Source of the DNA: Actinomadura oligospora ATCC 43269
GTDB lineage: Bacteria; Actinomycetota; Actinomycetes; Streptosporangiales; Streptosporangiaceae
Direction: 5' to 3'
NCBI RefSeq assembly: GCF_000518265.1
Contig: NZ_KI912411.1
Span: 62,001-126,000, forward strand
DNA length: 64,000 nucleotides
Part shown: positions 25,098 to 33,527 of the stretch, piece after piece
How the letters are laid out: each line of letters starts with the position of its first letter
Numbering within the stretch: position 1 is the first letter of the stretch
Translations under genes and position numbers: made by a program
Notes under the pieces: model-generated
What the model was told of the DNA's origin: nothing
The model's database searches: none
What the model saw: only the letters and a program-made list of their open reading frames with translations

Positions 25098-26245
25098 GCA
25101 ACGACTCCCTTCGCGCGTAGGTCGGCGGGGGAAAGGCCCAGCCCGGAGAGGATCTCGTCGGTGTGCTCGCCGAGCTCCGGCGCGGGGACGGCGGCACGCC
25201 GCCCGGCGCCGGTGTTCAGGGGGGACGCGGGCGCCCGGATCCGGCCCACGCCCGGCTGGTCGACCTCGTCCATCAGCGCGCTGGCGGCCAGGTCGAGATC
25301 GCTGAAACGCCGGTACGGCGCCCACAGCACCGACCCTCGCTTCAGCGCCTCCTCGACCTCCGGCAGCGTCCGCGCGGCGAACCAGGGCGCGAACAGCGCG
25401 GCGAGCGCCTCGCGATGCCGGTAGCGGTCGCCGTCGACGGAGAAGTCGGCGTGCAGCAGGCGCGCGAGCTCACCGACCGTCCCGGCCATGCCGGTCGCCT
25501 CGCACAGGTCGGCGAAGTGCCGCCGCGTCAGCGCGACGACCATCACCCGGTCTCCGCCCGCGAGGGCGAAGTCGCGTCCGAAGCCGCCGTACAGGTGGTT
25601 GCCGATGCGTTCGCGTTCGACGCCGAGCTGCGCCTCGGCCAGCAGCCCGAGGTTGCCCGCGGTCGCGAGCGCCACATCGTACAGCGGAAGCCTGATGTGC
25701 GCGCCCTCGCCCGTCCGGGAGCGGCGACGCTCGGCGGCGAGCAGCCCGACCGCCGCGTACAGGCCGCACGCCACATCCCAGGCGGGCAGGACGTGCGACA
25801 CCGGAGCGGCATGGTCGGACGGCCCGGTGACCAGCGGAAACCCGATCTCAGCGTTCACGGTGTAGTCGACCGCCGGAGCGCCGTCCGCCTTGCCCTCGAC
25901 CTGGAGCAGGATCAGATCCGGACGCGCCTCGCGTAGTACCTCATAGGACAGCCATCCTCGTCCGACCGCGTTGGTCAGGACGATCCCCGCCTCGGCGGCC
26001 AGGCGCGTCACCACGTCGCGGCCGTCACCCGAGCGGAGGTCCACGGTGACCGACCGCTTGCCCTTGTTCATGCCCGTCCACAGCAGGCTCGTGCCGGACG
26101 GCGCGAGCGGCCAGCGCGCGGTGTCGGCCGCGCCGCCGAGCGGATCGACCCGCACCACGTCCGCGCCGAGCTGGGCCAGCGTCATGCCGCCGAGCGGCGC
26201 GGCGACATAGCTCGACACCTCGACGATCCGCAGACCTTCGAGCAT
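25094..26245 (-). CDS. mct: Family III CoA-transferase, 2-methylfumaryl-CoA isomerase-like
   Basis: A CaiB/BaiF-fold protein of 383 residues. It matches my recollection of Chloroflexus 2-methylfumaryl-CoA isomerase closely: VVEVSSYVAAPLGGMTLAQLGADVVRVD-type opening, MNKGKRSVTVDLR, GRGWLSYEVL, VDYTVNAEIGFPLVTGP, HVLPAWDVACG, GNHLYGGFGRDF, and a C-terminal ASPLNTG-ELGEHTDEIL. That enzyme moves CoA within mesaconyl-CoA from C1 to C4. Its gene follows fadA6 by 80 bp and overlaps the hydratase gene, so it sits inside the KstR2-type operon. Confidence 0.75.
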   Translation of the reverse strand: MLEGLRIVEVSSYVAAPLGGMTLAQLGADVVRVDPLGGAADTARWPLAPSGTSLLWTGMNKGKRSVTVDLRSGDGRDVVTRLAAEAGIVLTNAVGRGWLSYEVLREARPDLILLQVEGKADGAPAVDYTVNAEIGFPLVTGPSDHAAPVSHVLPAWDVACGLYAAVGLLAAERRRSRTGEGAHIRLPLYDVALATAGNLGLLAEAQLGVERERIGNHLYGGFGRDFALAGGDRVMVVALTRRHFADLCEATGMAGTVGELARLLHADFSVDGDRYRHREALAALFAPWFAARTLPEVEEALKRGSVLWAPYRRFSDLDLAASALMDEVDQPGVGRIRAPASPLNTGAGRRAAVPAPELGEHTDEILSGLGLSPADLRAKGVVA

Positions 26246-26325
26246 GGGCGTCCTCCCTGGGGGGCTCCGCCCGAGTATGCCGGAGACGCCGGAGTCCACG
26301 GGCCACCGGCCGCTGCGATCCGCCG

Positions 26326-27480
26326 TTACAGGCGCTCCAGCACGGTCACGTTCGCCTGACCGCCGCCCTCGCACATCGTCTGCATGCCGTAGCGTCCGCC
26401 GGTCCGCTCCAGCTCGTGCAGCAGCGTCGTCATCAGCCGCGCGCCGGTCGCGCCCAGCGGATGCCCGAGCGCGATCGCGCCGCCGTTCGGGTTCACCCGC
26501 GCCGGGTCCGCGCCGGTCTCGCGCAGCCAGGCCAGCACCACCGACGCGAACGCCTCGTTGATCTCGACGACGTCCATCTGCTCGATCCGCATGCCGCTCT
26601 TCTTCAGCGCGTACGCGGTCGCGGGGATCGGCGCCGACAGCATCCGGATCGGGTCCTCGCCGCGCGCCGACAGATGGTGGATCCGGGCGCGCGGCGTCAG
26701 CCCGTGCTCCCGGACGGCCCGCTCGGACGCCACCAGCAGCGCCGCGGCGCCGTCGGAGATCTGCGAGGCCAGCGCGGCGGTGAGGCGTCCGCCGTCCACG
26801 AGGGTCCGCAGGCCCGCCATCTTCTCCAGGGTCGTGTCGCGGCGCGGCCCCTCGTCGTCGGTGACGCCCTCGATCGGCGCGATCTCACGCGTGAACCGGC
26901 CCTCGTCGATCGCCCGAATCGCCTTCTGGTGCGAGGCGTAGGAGTACTCCTCCATCGCCTCGCGGGAGATGTCCCAGTCGCGCGCGATCTGCTCGGCGCC
27001 CGCGAACTGCGTCACCTCCCCGTCCCCGTACCGCCGCACCCAGCCCTTGGACCCCACGAACGGCCCCCGGTCGAACCCGAGCGGCTCGGCGGCGGTCATC
27101 GCGTACGCGATCGGGATCTGCGACATGCTCTGCACCCCGCCCGCCACCACCAGATCGGACGTCCCCGACAGCACGGCCTGCGCCGCGAAGTGCACCGCCT
27201 GCTGGGACGAGCCGCACTGCCGGTCCACGGTGACGCCGGGCACCTCCTCGGGCAGCCCGGCGGCCAGCCACGCCGTCCGCGCGATGTCCCCCGCCTGCGG
27301 TCCGACGGTGTCGACGCACCCGAACACCACGTCCTCCACGGCGGACGGGTCGATCCCCGACCGTTCCACCAGCGCGTTCAGCACGTGCGCGCCCAGGTCG
27401 GCGGGGTGGACGCCGGCCAGGCCGCCACCGCGCCGTCCGACGGGGGCGCGGACGGCGTCGACCAGGTATGCCTCGGCCAT
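26326..27480 (-). CDS. fadA6: Thiolase FadA6-type acetyl-CoA acetyltransferase
   Basis: A thiolase of 384 residues. The nucleophilic Cys lies in VDRQCGSSQQAVHFA (about residue 89). The C-terminal signatures are NPNGGAIALGHPLGATGARL (His) and MCEGGGQANVTVLERL (second Cys). In M. tuberculosis FadA6 performs thiolysis late in HIP degradation. It lies immediately downstream of the kstR2-like gene, as in Rv3556c-Rv3557c. ATG27480 begins the usual EAYLVDAVRAPVG strand. Confidence 0.88.
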   Translation of the reverse strand: MAEAYLVDAVRAPVGRRGGGLAGVHPADLGAHVLNALVERSGIDPSAVEDVVFGCVDTVGPQAGDIARTAWLAAGLPEEVPGVTVDRQCGSSQQAVHFAAQAVLSGTSDLVVAGGVQSMSQIPIAYAMTAAEPLGFDRGPFVGSKGWVRRYGDGEVTQFAGAEQIARDWDISREAMEEYSYASHQKAIRAIDEGRFTREIAPIEGVTDDEGPRRDTTLEKMAGLRTLVDGGRLTAALASQISDGAAALLVASERAVREHGLTPRARIHHLSARGEDPIRMLSAPIPATAYALKKSGMRIEQMDVVEINEAFASVVLAWLRETGADPARVNPNGGAIALGHPLGATGARLMTTLLHELERTGGRYGMQTMCEGGGQANVTVLERL

Positions 27481-27515
27481 CGGGGGGTCTCCTCTGCTGT
27501 CAGGTCGCTCTACCG

Positions 27516-28133
27516 TCAGGTCGCCTGGATGCCCTCCAGCACCATGGCGAGGTACTGCTTGGCGATGTCCTCGGCGGACAGCCGTCCGCCGCGCTGGTAC
27601 CAGTTCGCCGCCACCCACACGGTGTCGCGGATGAACCGGTAGACGAGCCCCCGGTCGAGGTCGGCGCGGAACGCCCCCTCGGCGACGCCCCGCTCCAGCA
27701 GGTCCGTCCACATCCGCTCGAACCGCCGGTGCGAGTCGAGCAGGTAGGCGAACCGCTCGCTGGTGGCCAGGTGCTTGGACTCGTTCTGGTAGACCACGAC
27801 GGCCGGACGGTGCCGGTCGATCGACCGGAACGACTCGACGACCAGGGCCTCGAGGGTCTCGCGCGCGCCGAGCCCCGCGTCCAGGACGCGGTCGTAGGCG
27901 GCCCACATGTCGTCCAGGAACGTCGAGAGGATCTCGTCGGCCATCGACTCCTTGGAGTCGAAGTGGTAGTACAGGCTGCCGCCGAGGATCCCGGCCGCGT
28001 CGGCGACCTGCCGGATCGTCGTCGCCGAGTACCCCTTCGAGGCGAACACCTCGGCCGCGGTGGCGAGCAGCTCGGCCCGGCGTTCCGCGCGCGCCGCGGC
28101 GGTTCCCTCGGCGTCGCGCCGTCGTGGACTCAT
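27516..28133 (-). CDS. kstR2: KstR2-type TetR repressor of HIP catabolism
   Basis: A TetR regulator of 205 residues. The helix-turn-helix reads ATTIRQVADAAGILGGSLYYHFDSKE near residues 30-55, and the ligand domain ends WVAANWYQRGGRLSAEDIAKQYLAMVLEGI, a pattern typical of fatty-acyl/steroid TetR regulators. KstR2 is released from DNA by HIP-CoA. Its position between ipdF and fadA6 and two KstR2-like operators in the window support the name. I use ATG28133 because longer frames upstream overlap ipdF. Confidence 0.82.
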   Translation of the reverse strand: MSPRRRDAEGTAAARAERRAELLATAAEVFASKGYSATTIRQVADAAGILGGSLYYHFDSKESMADEILSTFLDDMWAAYDRVLDAGLGARETLEALVVESFRSIDRHRPAVVVYQNESKHLATSERFAYLLDSHRRFERMWTDLLERGVAEGAFRADLDRGLVYRFIRDTVWVAANWYQRGGRLSAEDIAKQYLAMVLEGIQAT

Positions 28134-28147
28134 CGTGTTTCGGTTTC

Positions 28148-28927
28148 CTAAGGATGCTGAGAGGAGACGGAGACGACCTCGCCCGTCATGTAGGACGCAT
28201 AGTCGCTGGCCAGGAAGACCATAACGTTCGCCACCTCCCACGGTTCGGCGTAGCGGCCGTACGCCTCACGCGAGGTCAGCTCGTCCAGCAGGTCCTGCGA
28301 GGTGACCTTGACCAGGTGCGGATGCATCGCCAGGGACGGCGAGACCGCGTTGATCCGGACGCCGAACTCGGCCGCCTCCAGCGCCGCGCACCGCGTCAGC
28401 GCCATCACGCCCGCCTTCGCCGCCGCGTAGTGCGACTGGCCCTTCTGCGCCCGCCACCCGATCACCGACGCGTTGTTGACGATCACGCCCGCGCCCTGGT
28501 CGCGCATGTGCCGCAGCGCGGCGCGCGTGCACCGCATCGTGCCGTTGAGGGTGATGTCGAGGACGCGCGTCCACTGGTCGTCCTCCATGTCGACCAGGTT
28601 CGCGGTGCCGCCGAGACCGGCGTTGTTGATGGCGACGTCGACACGTCCGAAACGCTCGGCGGCCGCGGCGTAGAGCGCCTGGACCTGCGTCTCGTCGGTG
28701 ACGTCGCAGGGACGCGCGGCGACGCGGTCCTCGCCGAACTCCTCGGTCAGCTCTTCCAGGCTCTTGCCGAGGCGGCGTTCGTGCGCGTCCGAGACGAACA
28801 CCCGCGCGCCCTCCTCCAGGCAGCGGCGGGCCGCCGCGCCGCCGATCCCGGCCCCGGCGGCGGCGGTGATGACGACCGACTTGTCCGTGAGCAGCCCATG
28901 CCCTGGCACGTAGGTCGGGACGGTCAT
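28148..28927 (-). CDS. ipdF: IpdF-type SDR, 5-hydroxy-HIP-CoA reductase
   Basis: An SDR of 259 residues: TAAAGAGIGGAAARRCLEEGARV cofactor region near residue 24 (an AAAGxGIG variant), NNAGLGG, catalytic Tyr in SHYAAAKAGVMAL, and a C-terminal SDYASYMTGEVVSVSSQHP. Location directly after fadE30 and before kstR2 equals Rv3559c (IpdF) in M. tuberculosis, which handles the 5-hydroxyl of HIP-CoA. ATG28927 overlaps the fadE30 stop (ATGA). The SSQHP terminus is distinctive of this subgroup. Confidence 0.85.
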   Translation of the reverse strand: MTVPTYVPGHGLLTDKSVVITAAAGAGIGGAAARRCLEEGARVFVSDAHERRLGKSLEELTEEFGEDRVAARPCDVTDETQVQALYAAAAERFGRVDVAINNAGLGGTANLVDMEDDQWTRVLDITLNGTMRCTRAALRHMRDQGAGVIVNNASVIGWRAQKGQSHYAAAKAGVMALTRCAALEAAEFGVRINAVSPSLAMHPHLVKVTSQDLLDELTSREAYGRYAEPWEVANVMVFLASDYASYMTGEVVSVSSQHP

Positions 28928-30105
28928 GGACGCGCCTCCCTCGGCAGTCCGAGCACCCGCTCGGAGATGATGTTGCGCTGGATCTCGTTCGACCCGGCGT
29001 AGATCGTGTCGGAGCGGGAGAACAGGAACAGCCGCTGCCAGTCGTTCAGGTCGTACGGCTCCCCGTCCGCGACGAGACCTGCTGCGCCGAGGACGTCCAT
29101 CGCCAGTTCGCCCAGCTCGCGGTGCCAGGTCCCCCACACCAGCTTGGAAATGGACGACTCGGGCCCCGGCGCGCCCGACGCCACGCCCGCCATCGTCCGC
29201 ACGGCGTTCAGCCGCATGACCTCCAACCCCATCCAGGACCGGGTGAGCCGGTCGCGCAGCAGCGGATCGTCGATCGCGCCGGTGCGGCGGGCCAGGTCGA
29301 TCACGCCCTCCAGCTCACGCCGGAACCCGACCTGCTGGCCGAGCGTCGCGACGCCGCGCTCGAACCCGAGCGTCGCCATCGCGATCCGCCAGCCGTCGCC
29401 GGGCGCGCCGACGATGTTCGCCGCATCCGTGCGCGCGCCGTCGAAGAACACCTCGTTGAACTCCGACGTCCCCGTCGGCTGGACGATCGGACGGATGTCC
29501 ACGCCGTCCTGCCGCATCGGGACCAGCAGGTACGACAACCCCTGGTGCCGCGACGAGCCGGGCTCGGTGCGGCACACCACGAAGCACCAGTCGGCCTCCA
29601 GGGCCAGCGACGTCCACACCTTCTGCCCGTCGATCCGCCACCCGCCGTCCTCCAGGACGGCCCGCGTCTGCACGTTCGCGAGGTCGGAACCGGCGTTCGG
29701 CTCGGAGTACCCCTGGCACCACAACTCGTCCACGGCGACGATCGGCGGCAGGAAACGGGCGCGCTGCTCGTCGGTGCCGAAGGCGATGACGGTCGGCCCC
29801 AGCAGGTTCTCGCCGATGTGGTTCACGCGGGCGGGGGCGCCCGCGAGCGCGTACTCCTCGTTGAAGACGACCTGCTGTTCCAGGCTCGCGCCGCGTCCGC
29901 CGAACTCCTTCGGCCAGCCCACGCACGTCCATCCGGCGCGCGCCATGTGCCGCTCCCAGGCGAGCCGCTCCTCGTGCGCCTCGTGCTCGCGGCCCGGTCC
30001 GCCGAGGCCGCGCGCGTGCGCGAAGTCCCCGGACAGGTGCGTCTCGAGCCAGTCGCGGACCTCGGCGCGGAAGGCCCGGTCCTCGGGGGTCTCGTTCCGG
30101 TTCAC
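28924..30105 (-). CDS. fadE30: FadE30-type acyl-CoA dehydrogenase
   Basis: An acyl-CoA dehydrogenase of 393 residues: EDRAFRAEVRDWLETHL at the N-terminus, WCQGYSEPNAGSDLANVQTRA, IDGQKVWTSLALEADW and a C-terminal FSRSDTIYAGSNEIQRNIISERVLGLPR. In M. tuberculosis FadE30 introduces the side-chain double bond in 5-OH-HIP-CoA. It is the first gene of a leftward operon running fadE30, ipdF, kstR2, fadA6 and probably three more genes. The GTG start at 30105 lies 9 bp from the KstR2-like operator. Confidence 0.87.
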   Translation of the reverse strand: MNRNETPEDRAFRAEVRDWLETHLSGDFAHARGLGGPGREHEAHEERLAWERHMARAGWTCVGWPKEFGGRGASLEQQVVFNEEYALAGAPARVNHIGENLLGPTVIAFGTDEQRARFLPPIVAVDELWCQGYSEPNAGSDLANVQTRAVLEDGGWRIDGQKVWTSLALEADWCFVVCRTEPGSSRHQGLSYLLVPMRQDGVDIRPIVQPTGTSEFNEVFFDGARTDAANIVGAPGDGWRIAMATLGFERGVATLGQQVGFRRELEGVIDLARRTGAIDDPLLRDRLTRSWMGLEVMRLNAVRTMAGVASGAPGPESSISKLVWGTWHRELGELAMDVLGAAGLVADGEPYDLNDWQRLFLFSRSDTIYAGSNEIQRNIISERVLGLPREARP

Positions 30106-30114
30106 GCCCCGGAC

Positions 30115-30134
30115 TCTACCAAACGGTTGTTAGA
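30115..30134. promoter_or_regulatory. Candidate KstR2 operator upstream of fadE30
   Basis: The plus strand reads TCTACCAAACGGTTGTTAGA. The arms TCTACCAA and TTGTTAGA differ from perfect symmetry at one position per arm pair. Read on the minus strand it matches the site at 14985-15004 at 17 of 20 positions and contains AnCAA-N4-TTGnT. It lies immediately before the fadE30 start and probably covers the core promoter. Confidence 0.75.
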
Positions 30135-30181
30135 AAGAATGGCCGCGGACGTCCCCTTTCGAAGGGCGTCCCTCGCCCGCC

Positions 30182-32074
30182 TCAGGCGACGCGGAAGGCG
30201 AACAGCGTGGTGTCGTCGGCCGAACGGTCGTGACCGATGCGCTCCAGCACCCGGTCCAGGACGGCGTCGGGCTCGGCGTCCTCACACTCACAGAGGATCT
30301 CGCACAGCCGCGCGATGCCATCCTCCAGATCGGCGTCACGCCGCTCCACCAGGCCGTCGGTGTAGAACAACACCAGATCACCCGGCTTCAGCAACGTCGA
30401 ATGCGTCCCGTAGTCGTACTCCGGCGCCGCACCCAGCAGCGGATCGGCCTCGACCGACAGCGGACCGGCCTTGCCGTCCCGCAACAGCACCGGCGGCGGA
30501 TGCCCCGCGCTCGCCCACTCCAGATAGTGCGACTGCGGCTCGAAATGCGCCACGACGGCCGTCCCGGTCGCCGCGGGCTCCAGATCGCAGACCAGGTCGT
30601 TCAGCCAGCCGACGAGCCGTCCGGGAGACCGTCCCGTGTAGGCCATGCCGAGCAGGCCGTTCCGCATGCGCGCCATCGCGGCCGCCGCCGGAAGCCCGTG
30701 CCCCGCCGCGTCACCGACCGCCATCAGCGCCCGGCCGTCCGCCAGCGAACGCGTCGCGAACCAGTCGCCGCCGATCCGCGCCTCGCTCTCGGCCGCCAGC
30801 GACCGCACCGCGATCCGCACGCCGGGCAACCTGCGGACGCCACCGCTCTCCGGATCGGGCAGGATCGCCCGGCGCAGCGTCGCCGTGACCCGGCGCTCCT
30901 GCGCGGTCAGCGCCTGCTGCCGCAGTATCTCCCGGCGCGTCCGCGCCAGCGCCCGCTCGACGCCCCGCCGCCGCGTGATGTCCTGCGACACCAGGTTGAT
31001 CGTCACCGGACGGCCCGACGCGTCCAGCACCGGCTCGGCGAACACCCACAGGTGCCGCTGCCGCCCGCTCGGCAGGACGACCCGGTGCTCCACCTCGACC
31101 GGCTCCCGGCGCGCGAACAGCGTCCGCAGCCCCTCGGAGATCAACTCCCGGTCCTCGGCGTGGATCACCGCGCCTAGCTCGTCCGGGACCATCGACCCGG
31201 CCGTCGCGTCCAGCCCGTAGTTCGCCGCCATCTGCGGCGACCCGGTGATCCGCCCGGTCGCCAGGTCCCACTCACCGAAACCGATCGCGACCAGGCGCTC
31301 GGCGCGCTCCAGCCGCCAGCGCATCCGGTCCTCACCGCGCAGGTACCGCCACGAGACGACCACCCCGGTCTGGACGGGCACGCACCGCACGGTCATCCGC
31401 GACGCCCGCGTCACCCCGTCCCGCGCGGACGAGTAGAGGAACGGCCCCCGCGCGAACGGCTCACCGGACTCCAGAACCCGCACATACGCCGCGAACAGCC
31501 CCGACAGCGCCGCCCCGGGCTCGATGCGCAGCAGGCGCCGCCCGACCAGCTCGTCCGGGGCCCGCTCGAAAAGATCATCAACCGAGGCGTTCACCCCGGC
31601 GTACAGGAAGTCGACCACGCGCCCGTCGGCGTCACGCACGGGCACCAGATGCGCCGAGGACGTCAACGACGCGTCCAGCACGGCCCGCGCGCCCGGATCG
31701 TCCTTCAGCGCCGCGAGGATCACCGCGTCCTGCGCCGTGTCGGCCGCCGCGACCCGCCGCAGCAACTCCTCCGCGACCGGCTCGGCCTCCGGCGGCGCCT
31801 CGGCGACGACCGCCCCGCGCCCGACCCCGCCGAGCGGCGCGTCCGGGTTCTCCGCGACGGCCCGTCCCCCGTCGACGACCAGCGCGGCCGCCTCGTCCAG
31901 CTCGAGATCAAGATCCCGCGCCAGCCAGATCAGATGCTGCAGCGCCTCCCCGGACGGGCATCCCAGCCGGTCCGCGAGCACGACACGAGCCTCAGCGAGG
32001 ACCGCGCGCTCCTGCGCCCCGTCCCCTACGCCGGCCAACTCGGCGCCCATCGGCATCGCATCCGTCTCCGTCAC
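30182..32074 (-). CDS. PAS-domain SpoIIE/PP2C-type phosphatase with ANTAR-like N-terminus
   Basis: A 630-residue signalling protein. Residues about 25-75 resemble an ANTAR RNA-binding three-helix domain (AEARVVLADRLGCPSGEALQ, then LELDEAAALVV). Two PAS-like sensor domains follow (about 140-240 and 255-375), then a short coiled coil. The C-terminal SpoIIE phosphatase (about 405-630) has IGGDWF, VGDAAGHG and a final SADDTTLFAF metal motif. Such proteins dephosphorylate anti-anti-sigma factors in partner-switching. No HATPase or STAS partner is adjacent; one HATPase gene lies far away at 59688. Confidence 0.85.
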   Translation of the reverse strand: MTETDAMPMGAELAGVGDGAQERAVLAEARVVLADRLGCPSGEALQHLIWLARDLDLELDEAAALVVDGGRAVAENPDAPLGGVGRGAVVAEAPPEAEPVAEELLRRVAAADTAQDAVILAALKDDPGARAVLDASLTSSAHLVPVRDADGRVVDFLYAGVNASVDDLFERAPDELVGRRLLRIEPGAALSGLFAAYVRVLESGEPFARGPFLYSSARDGVTRASRMTVRCVPVQTGVVVSWRYLRGEDRMRWRLERAERLVAIGFGEWDLATGRITGSPQMAANYGLDATAGSMVPDELGAVIHAEDRELISEGLRTLFARREPVEVEHRVVLPSGRQRHLWVFAEPVLDASGRPVTINLVSQDITRRRGVERALARTRREILRQQALTAQERRVTATLRRAILPDPESGGVRRLPGVRIAVRSLAAESEARIGGDWFATRSLADGRALMAVGDAAGHGLPAAAAMARMRNGLLGMAYTGRSPGRLVGWLNDLVCDLEPAATGTAVVAHFEPQSHYLEWASAGHPPPVLLRDGKAGPLSVEADPLLGAAPEYDYGTHSTLLKPGDLVLFYTDGLVERRDADLEDGIARLCEILCECEDAEPDAVLDRVLERIGHDRSADDTTLFAFRVA

Positions 32075-32158
32075 CCGGTACCCCTCACGACATTCACGAC
32101 CGTACAGTCACGAACACCATGTAAACGGATGCCCATCCCTTAAATCAGTAAAGTCCGA

Positions 32159-33058
32159 TCATCCCCCGGCAGCCCGGAACACCTCCCGCGTAAGGCCTGT
32201 GACCTGCCGATACGCGGTCGAGAAGGACGTTCCGGCGGGCTGCAACGTGAGCACCACCACGATCTTGTCCCCCACGATCCCCGTCGTATGCAGCACCGGC
32301 CGCCCGACCCCGAGATCAGGCCCCAACGCGGGCACCGCCCCATGCGAACACGGCCGTCCCGGCGCGTCCCCGAACCCGGACCACCCCTGCTTCACCGCCC
32401 ACGGCCGCTTCAACGCACGCGGAATCCCGAAGTACTGGTCGAAATGATCGGTCCCGCACCGCGTCGCCCGCCGAAGCTCCCCGAGCACCTTCTCCCGCGC
32501 CCGCTCCGGCGCCCGCCCCTGCAGATACCGGTAGATCTTCACGACGTCCGCCGCGCTCAGCGCCGAGTACCCCCAGAAGCCCGGCTTCTCCGCCGGCGGC
32601 GGCGCCGTCTCCGTCAACCCGATCTTCCGCGCCATCCGCGTCACGATCGCCCCGCGCCCGTTCCGCCGCCACAACTCCGACGCCGCCCCGTCGTCACTCG
32701 ACCGCAGCATCGGCCCCAGCAGCGGATCGTCCCCCTTCTCCAGCTGGTCCAGCGCGATCAGCAACTTGATCACCGACGCCGACCGGAACACCCGATGCGG
32801 ATGATGCTGCAGCACCAACCGCCCATGCTCGAAGACCGCGTAAGAAGCCCGCACCCCATCAGGCACCCGAACCGAAGCCCGCGCCACCGGCGACCGCCCC
32901 TCGGGCGACGCGCTCCTGACCGCGCTGCTGCTCTCCACCACGACCGGCGCCCTTCCGTCCGCACACCCGCCGAGCGCCAAGCCCAACCCGACGACGGCGC
33001 CCACCCGGCGCCCCACCGCACCCAGCACCGACCCGCCACCCGCTTTCCCGGTACGCAC
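32159..33058 (-). CDS. Lipoprotein with beta-lactamase-like (class A/serine hydrolase) fold
   Basis: About 299 residues from GTG33058. The N-terminal helix VGAVVGLGLALGGC ends in a lipobox-like LGGC, so it is probably a surface lipoprotein. The fold resembles class A beta-lactamases: the SVIK tetrad (SxxK) sits in FRSASVIKLLIALDQLE, and SDDGAASELW is in the SDN-loop position. A clear KTG motif is missing (AVKQGWSGFG occupies that place), so beta-lactamase activity is doubtful. No gene partner. The longer upstream frame crosses the tRNA gene and is not the real start. Confidence 0.7.
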   Translation of the reverse strand: MRTGKAGGGSVLGAVGRRVGAVVGLGLALGGCADGRAPVVVESSSAVRSASPEGRSPVARASVRVPDGVRASYAVFEHGRLVLQHHPHRVFRSASVIKLLIALDQLEKGDDPLLGPMLRSSDDGAASELWRRNGRGAIVTRMARKIGLTETAPPPAEKPGFWGYSALSAADVVKIYRYLQGRAPERAREKVLGELRRATRCGTDHFDQYFGIPRALKRPWAVKQGWSGFGDAPGRPCSHGAVPALGPDLGVGRPVLHTTGIVGDKIVVVLTLQPAGTSFSTAYRQVTGLTREVFRAAGG

Positions 33059-33113
33059 TAGCCCTGGAACTGCGCTAGAGTAATCACGCCCGCTCAACGA
33101 GGGGGCAAAACAC

Positions 33114-33187
33114 CGGGACGTAGCGCAGTTTGGCAGCGCACTTGACTGGGGGTCAAGGGGTCGTGGGTTCAAATCCCGCCGTCCCGA
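33114..33187 (+). tRNA. tRNA-Pro, anticodon GGG
   Basis: A full cloverleaf can be drawn: acceptor CGGGACG pairs with CGTCCCG, the D stem is GCGC/GCGC, the anticodon stem CTTGA/TCAAG encloses loop CTGGGGG (anticodon GGG), and the T loop TTCAAAT is present. The discriminator is A, and CCA is not encoded. It is followed at once by a terminator. The tRNA sits exactly where host genes end and accessory DNA begins, so it is a likely integration site. Confidence 0.95.
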
Positions 33188-33204
33188 CCGGAAAGTAGCA
33201 GGTC

Positions 33205-33239
33205 AGAGGCCGGTTCTCCACCACGGAGAACCGGCCTCT
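33205..33239 (+). terminator. Intrinsic terminator of tRNA-Pro
   Basis: A perfect 15-bp stem (AGAGGCCGGTTCTCC and its complement) with loop ACCAC, starting 18 bp after the tRNA 3' end. Confidence 0.85.
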
Positions 33240-33240
33240 T

Positions 33241-33527
33241 GATCGTTTGTTAGCCATTCGTTAGTGGCTCAACCCCCACCACAGGCCACCCAGCCGGTTC
33301 ACACACCACCCCAACGGACCCCGTCCACCCCCACGCCAAGCTCCGCGTTCACATCCCCCACCCCCCGCAAACACTTCTCCGCGCCTCCGCATCCGCACCT
33401 CCCCGCCGCTCGCCGCGACCCGCCCCTCGGATAAATCCGACGAATCACCCACAGGACAACGCGCCGCCTCCACCCAATCCGCACGGGACGGTCGCGCCGA
33501 CGGCGGTCCCGCGAGCGACGACGCGGA
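33241..33527. other. Gene-free stretch between tRNA terminator and CRISPR array
   Basis: I see no convincing coding sequence here. The plus strand is C-rich, and the frames that stay open (on the minus strand) have no protein-like composition. A small palindrome, TCGGAT-AA-ATCCGA, lies at 33427-33440. Confidence 0.5.

Noticed and set aside
27499-27524. Direct repeat GTCAGGTCGC before fadA6
   Set aside because: The second copy lies in the kstR2 coding end and there is no symmetry. It does not resemble the KstR2 site and may be coincidental.
32159-33172. Upstream extension of the lipoprotein gene to 33172
   Set aside because: The extra N-terminus would be translated from the tRNA-Pro gene on the opposite strand, and the lipobox position fits a start near 33058.
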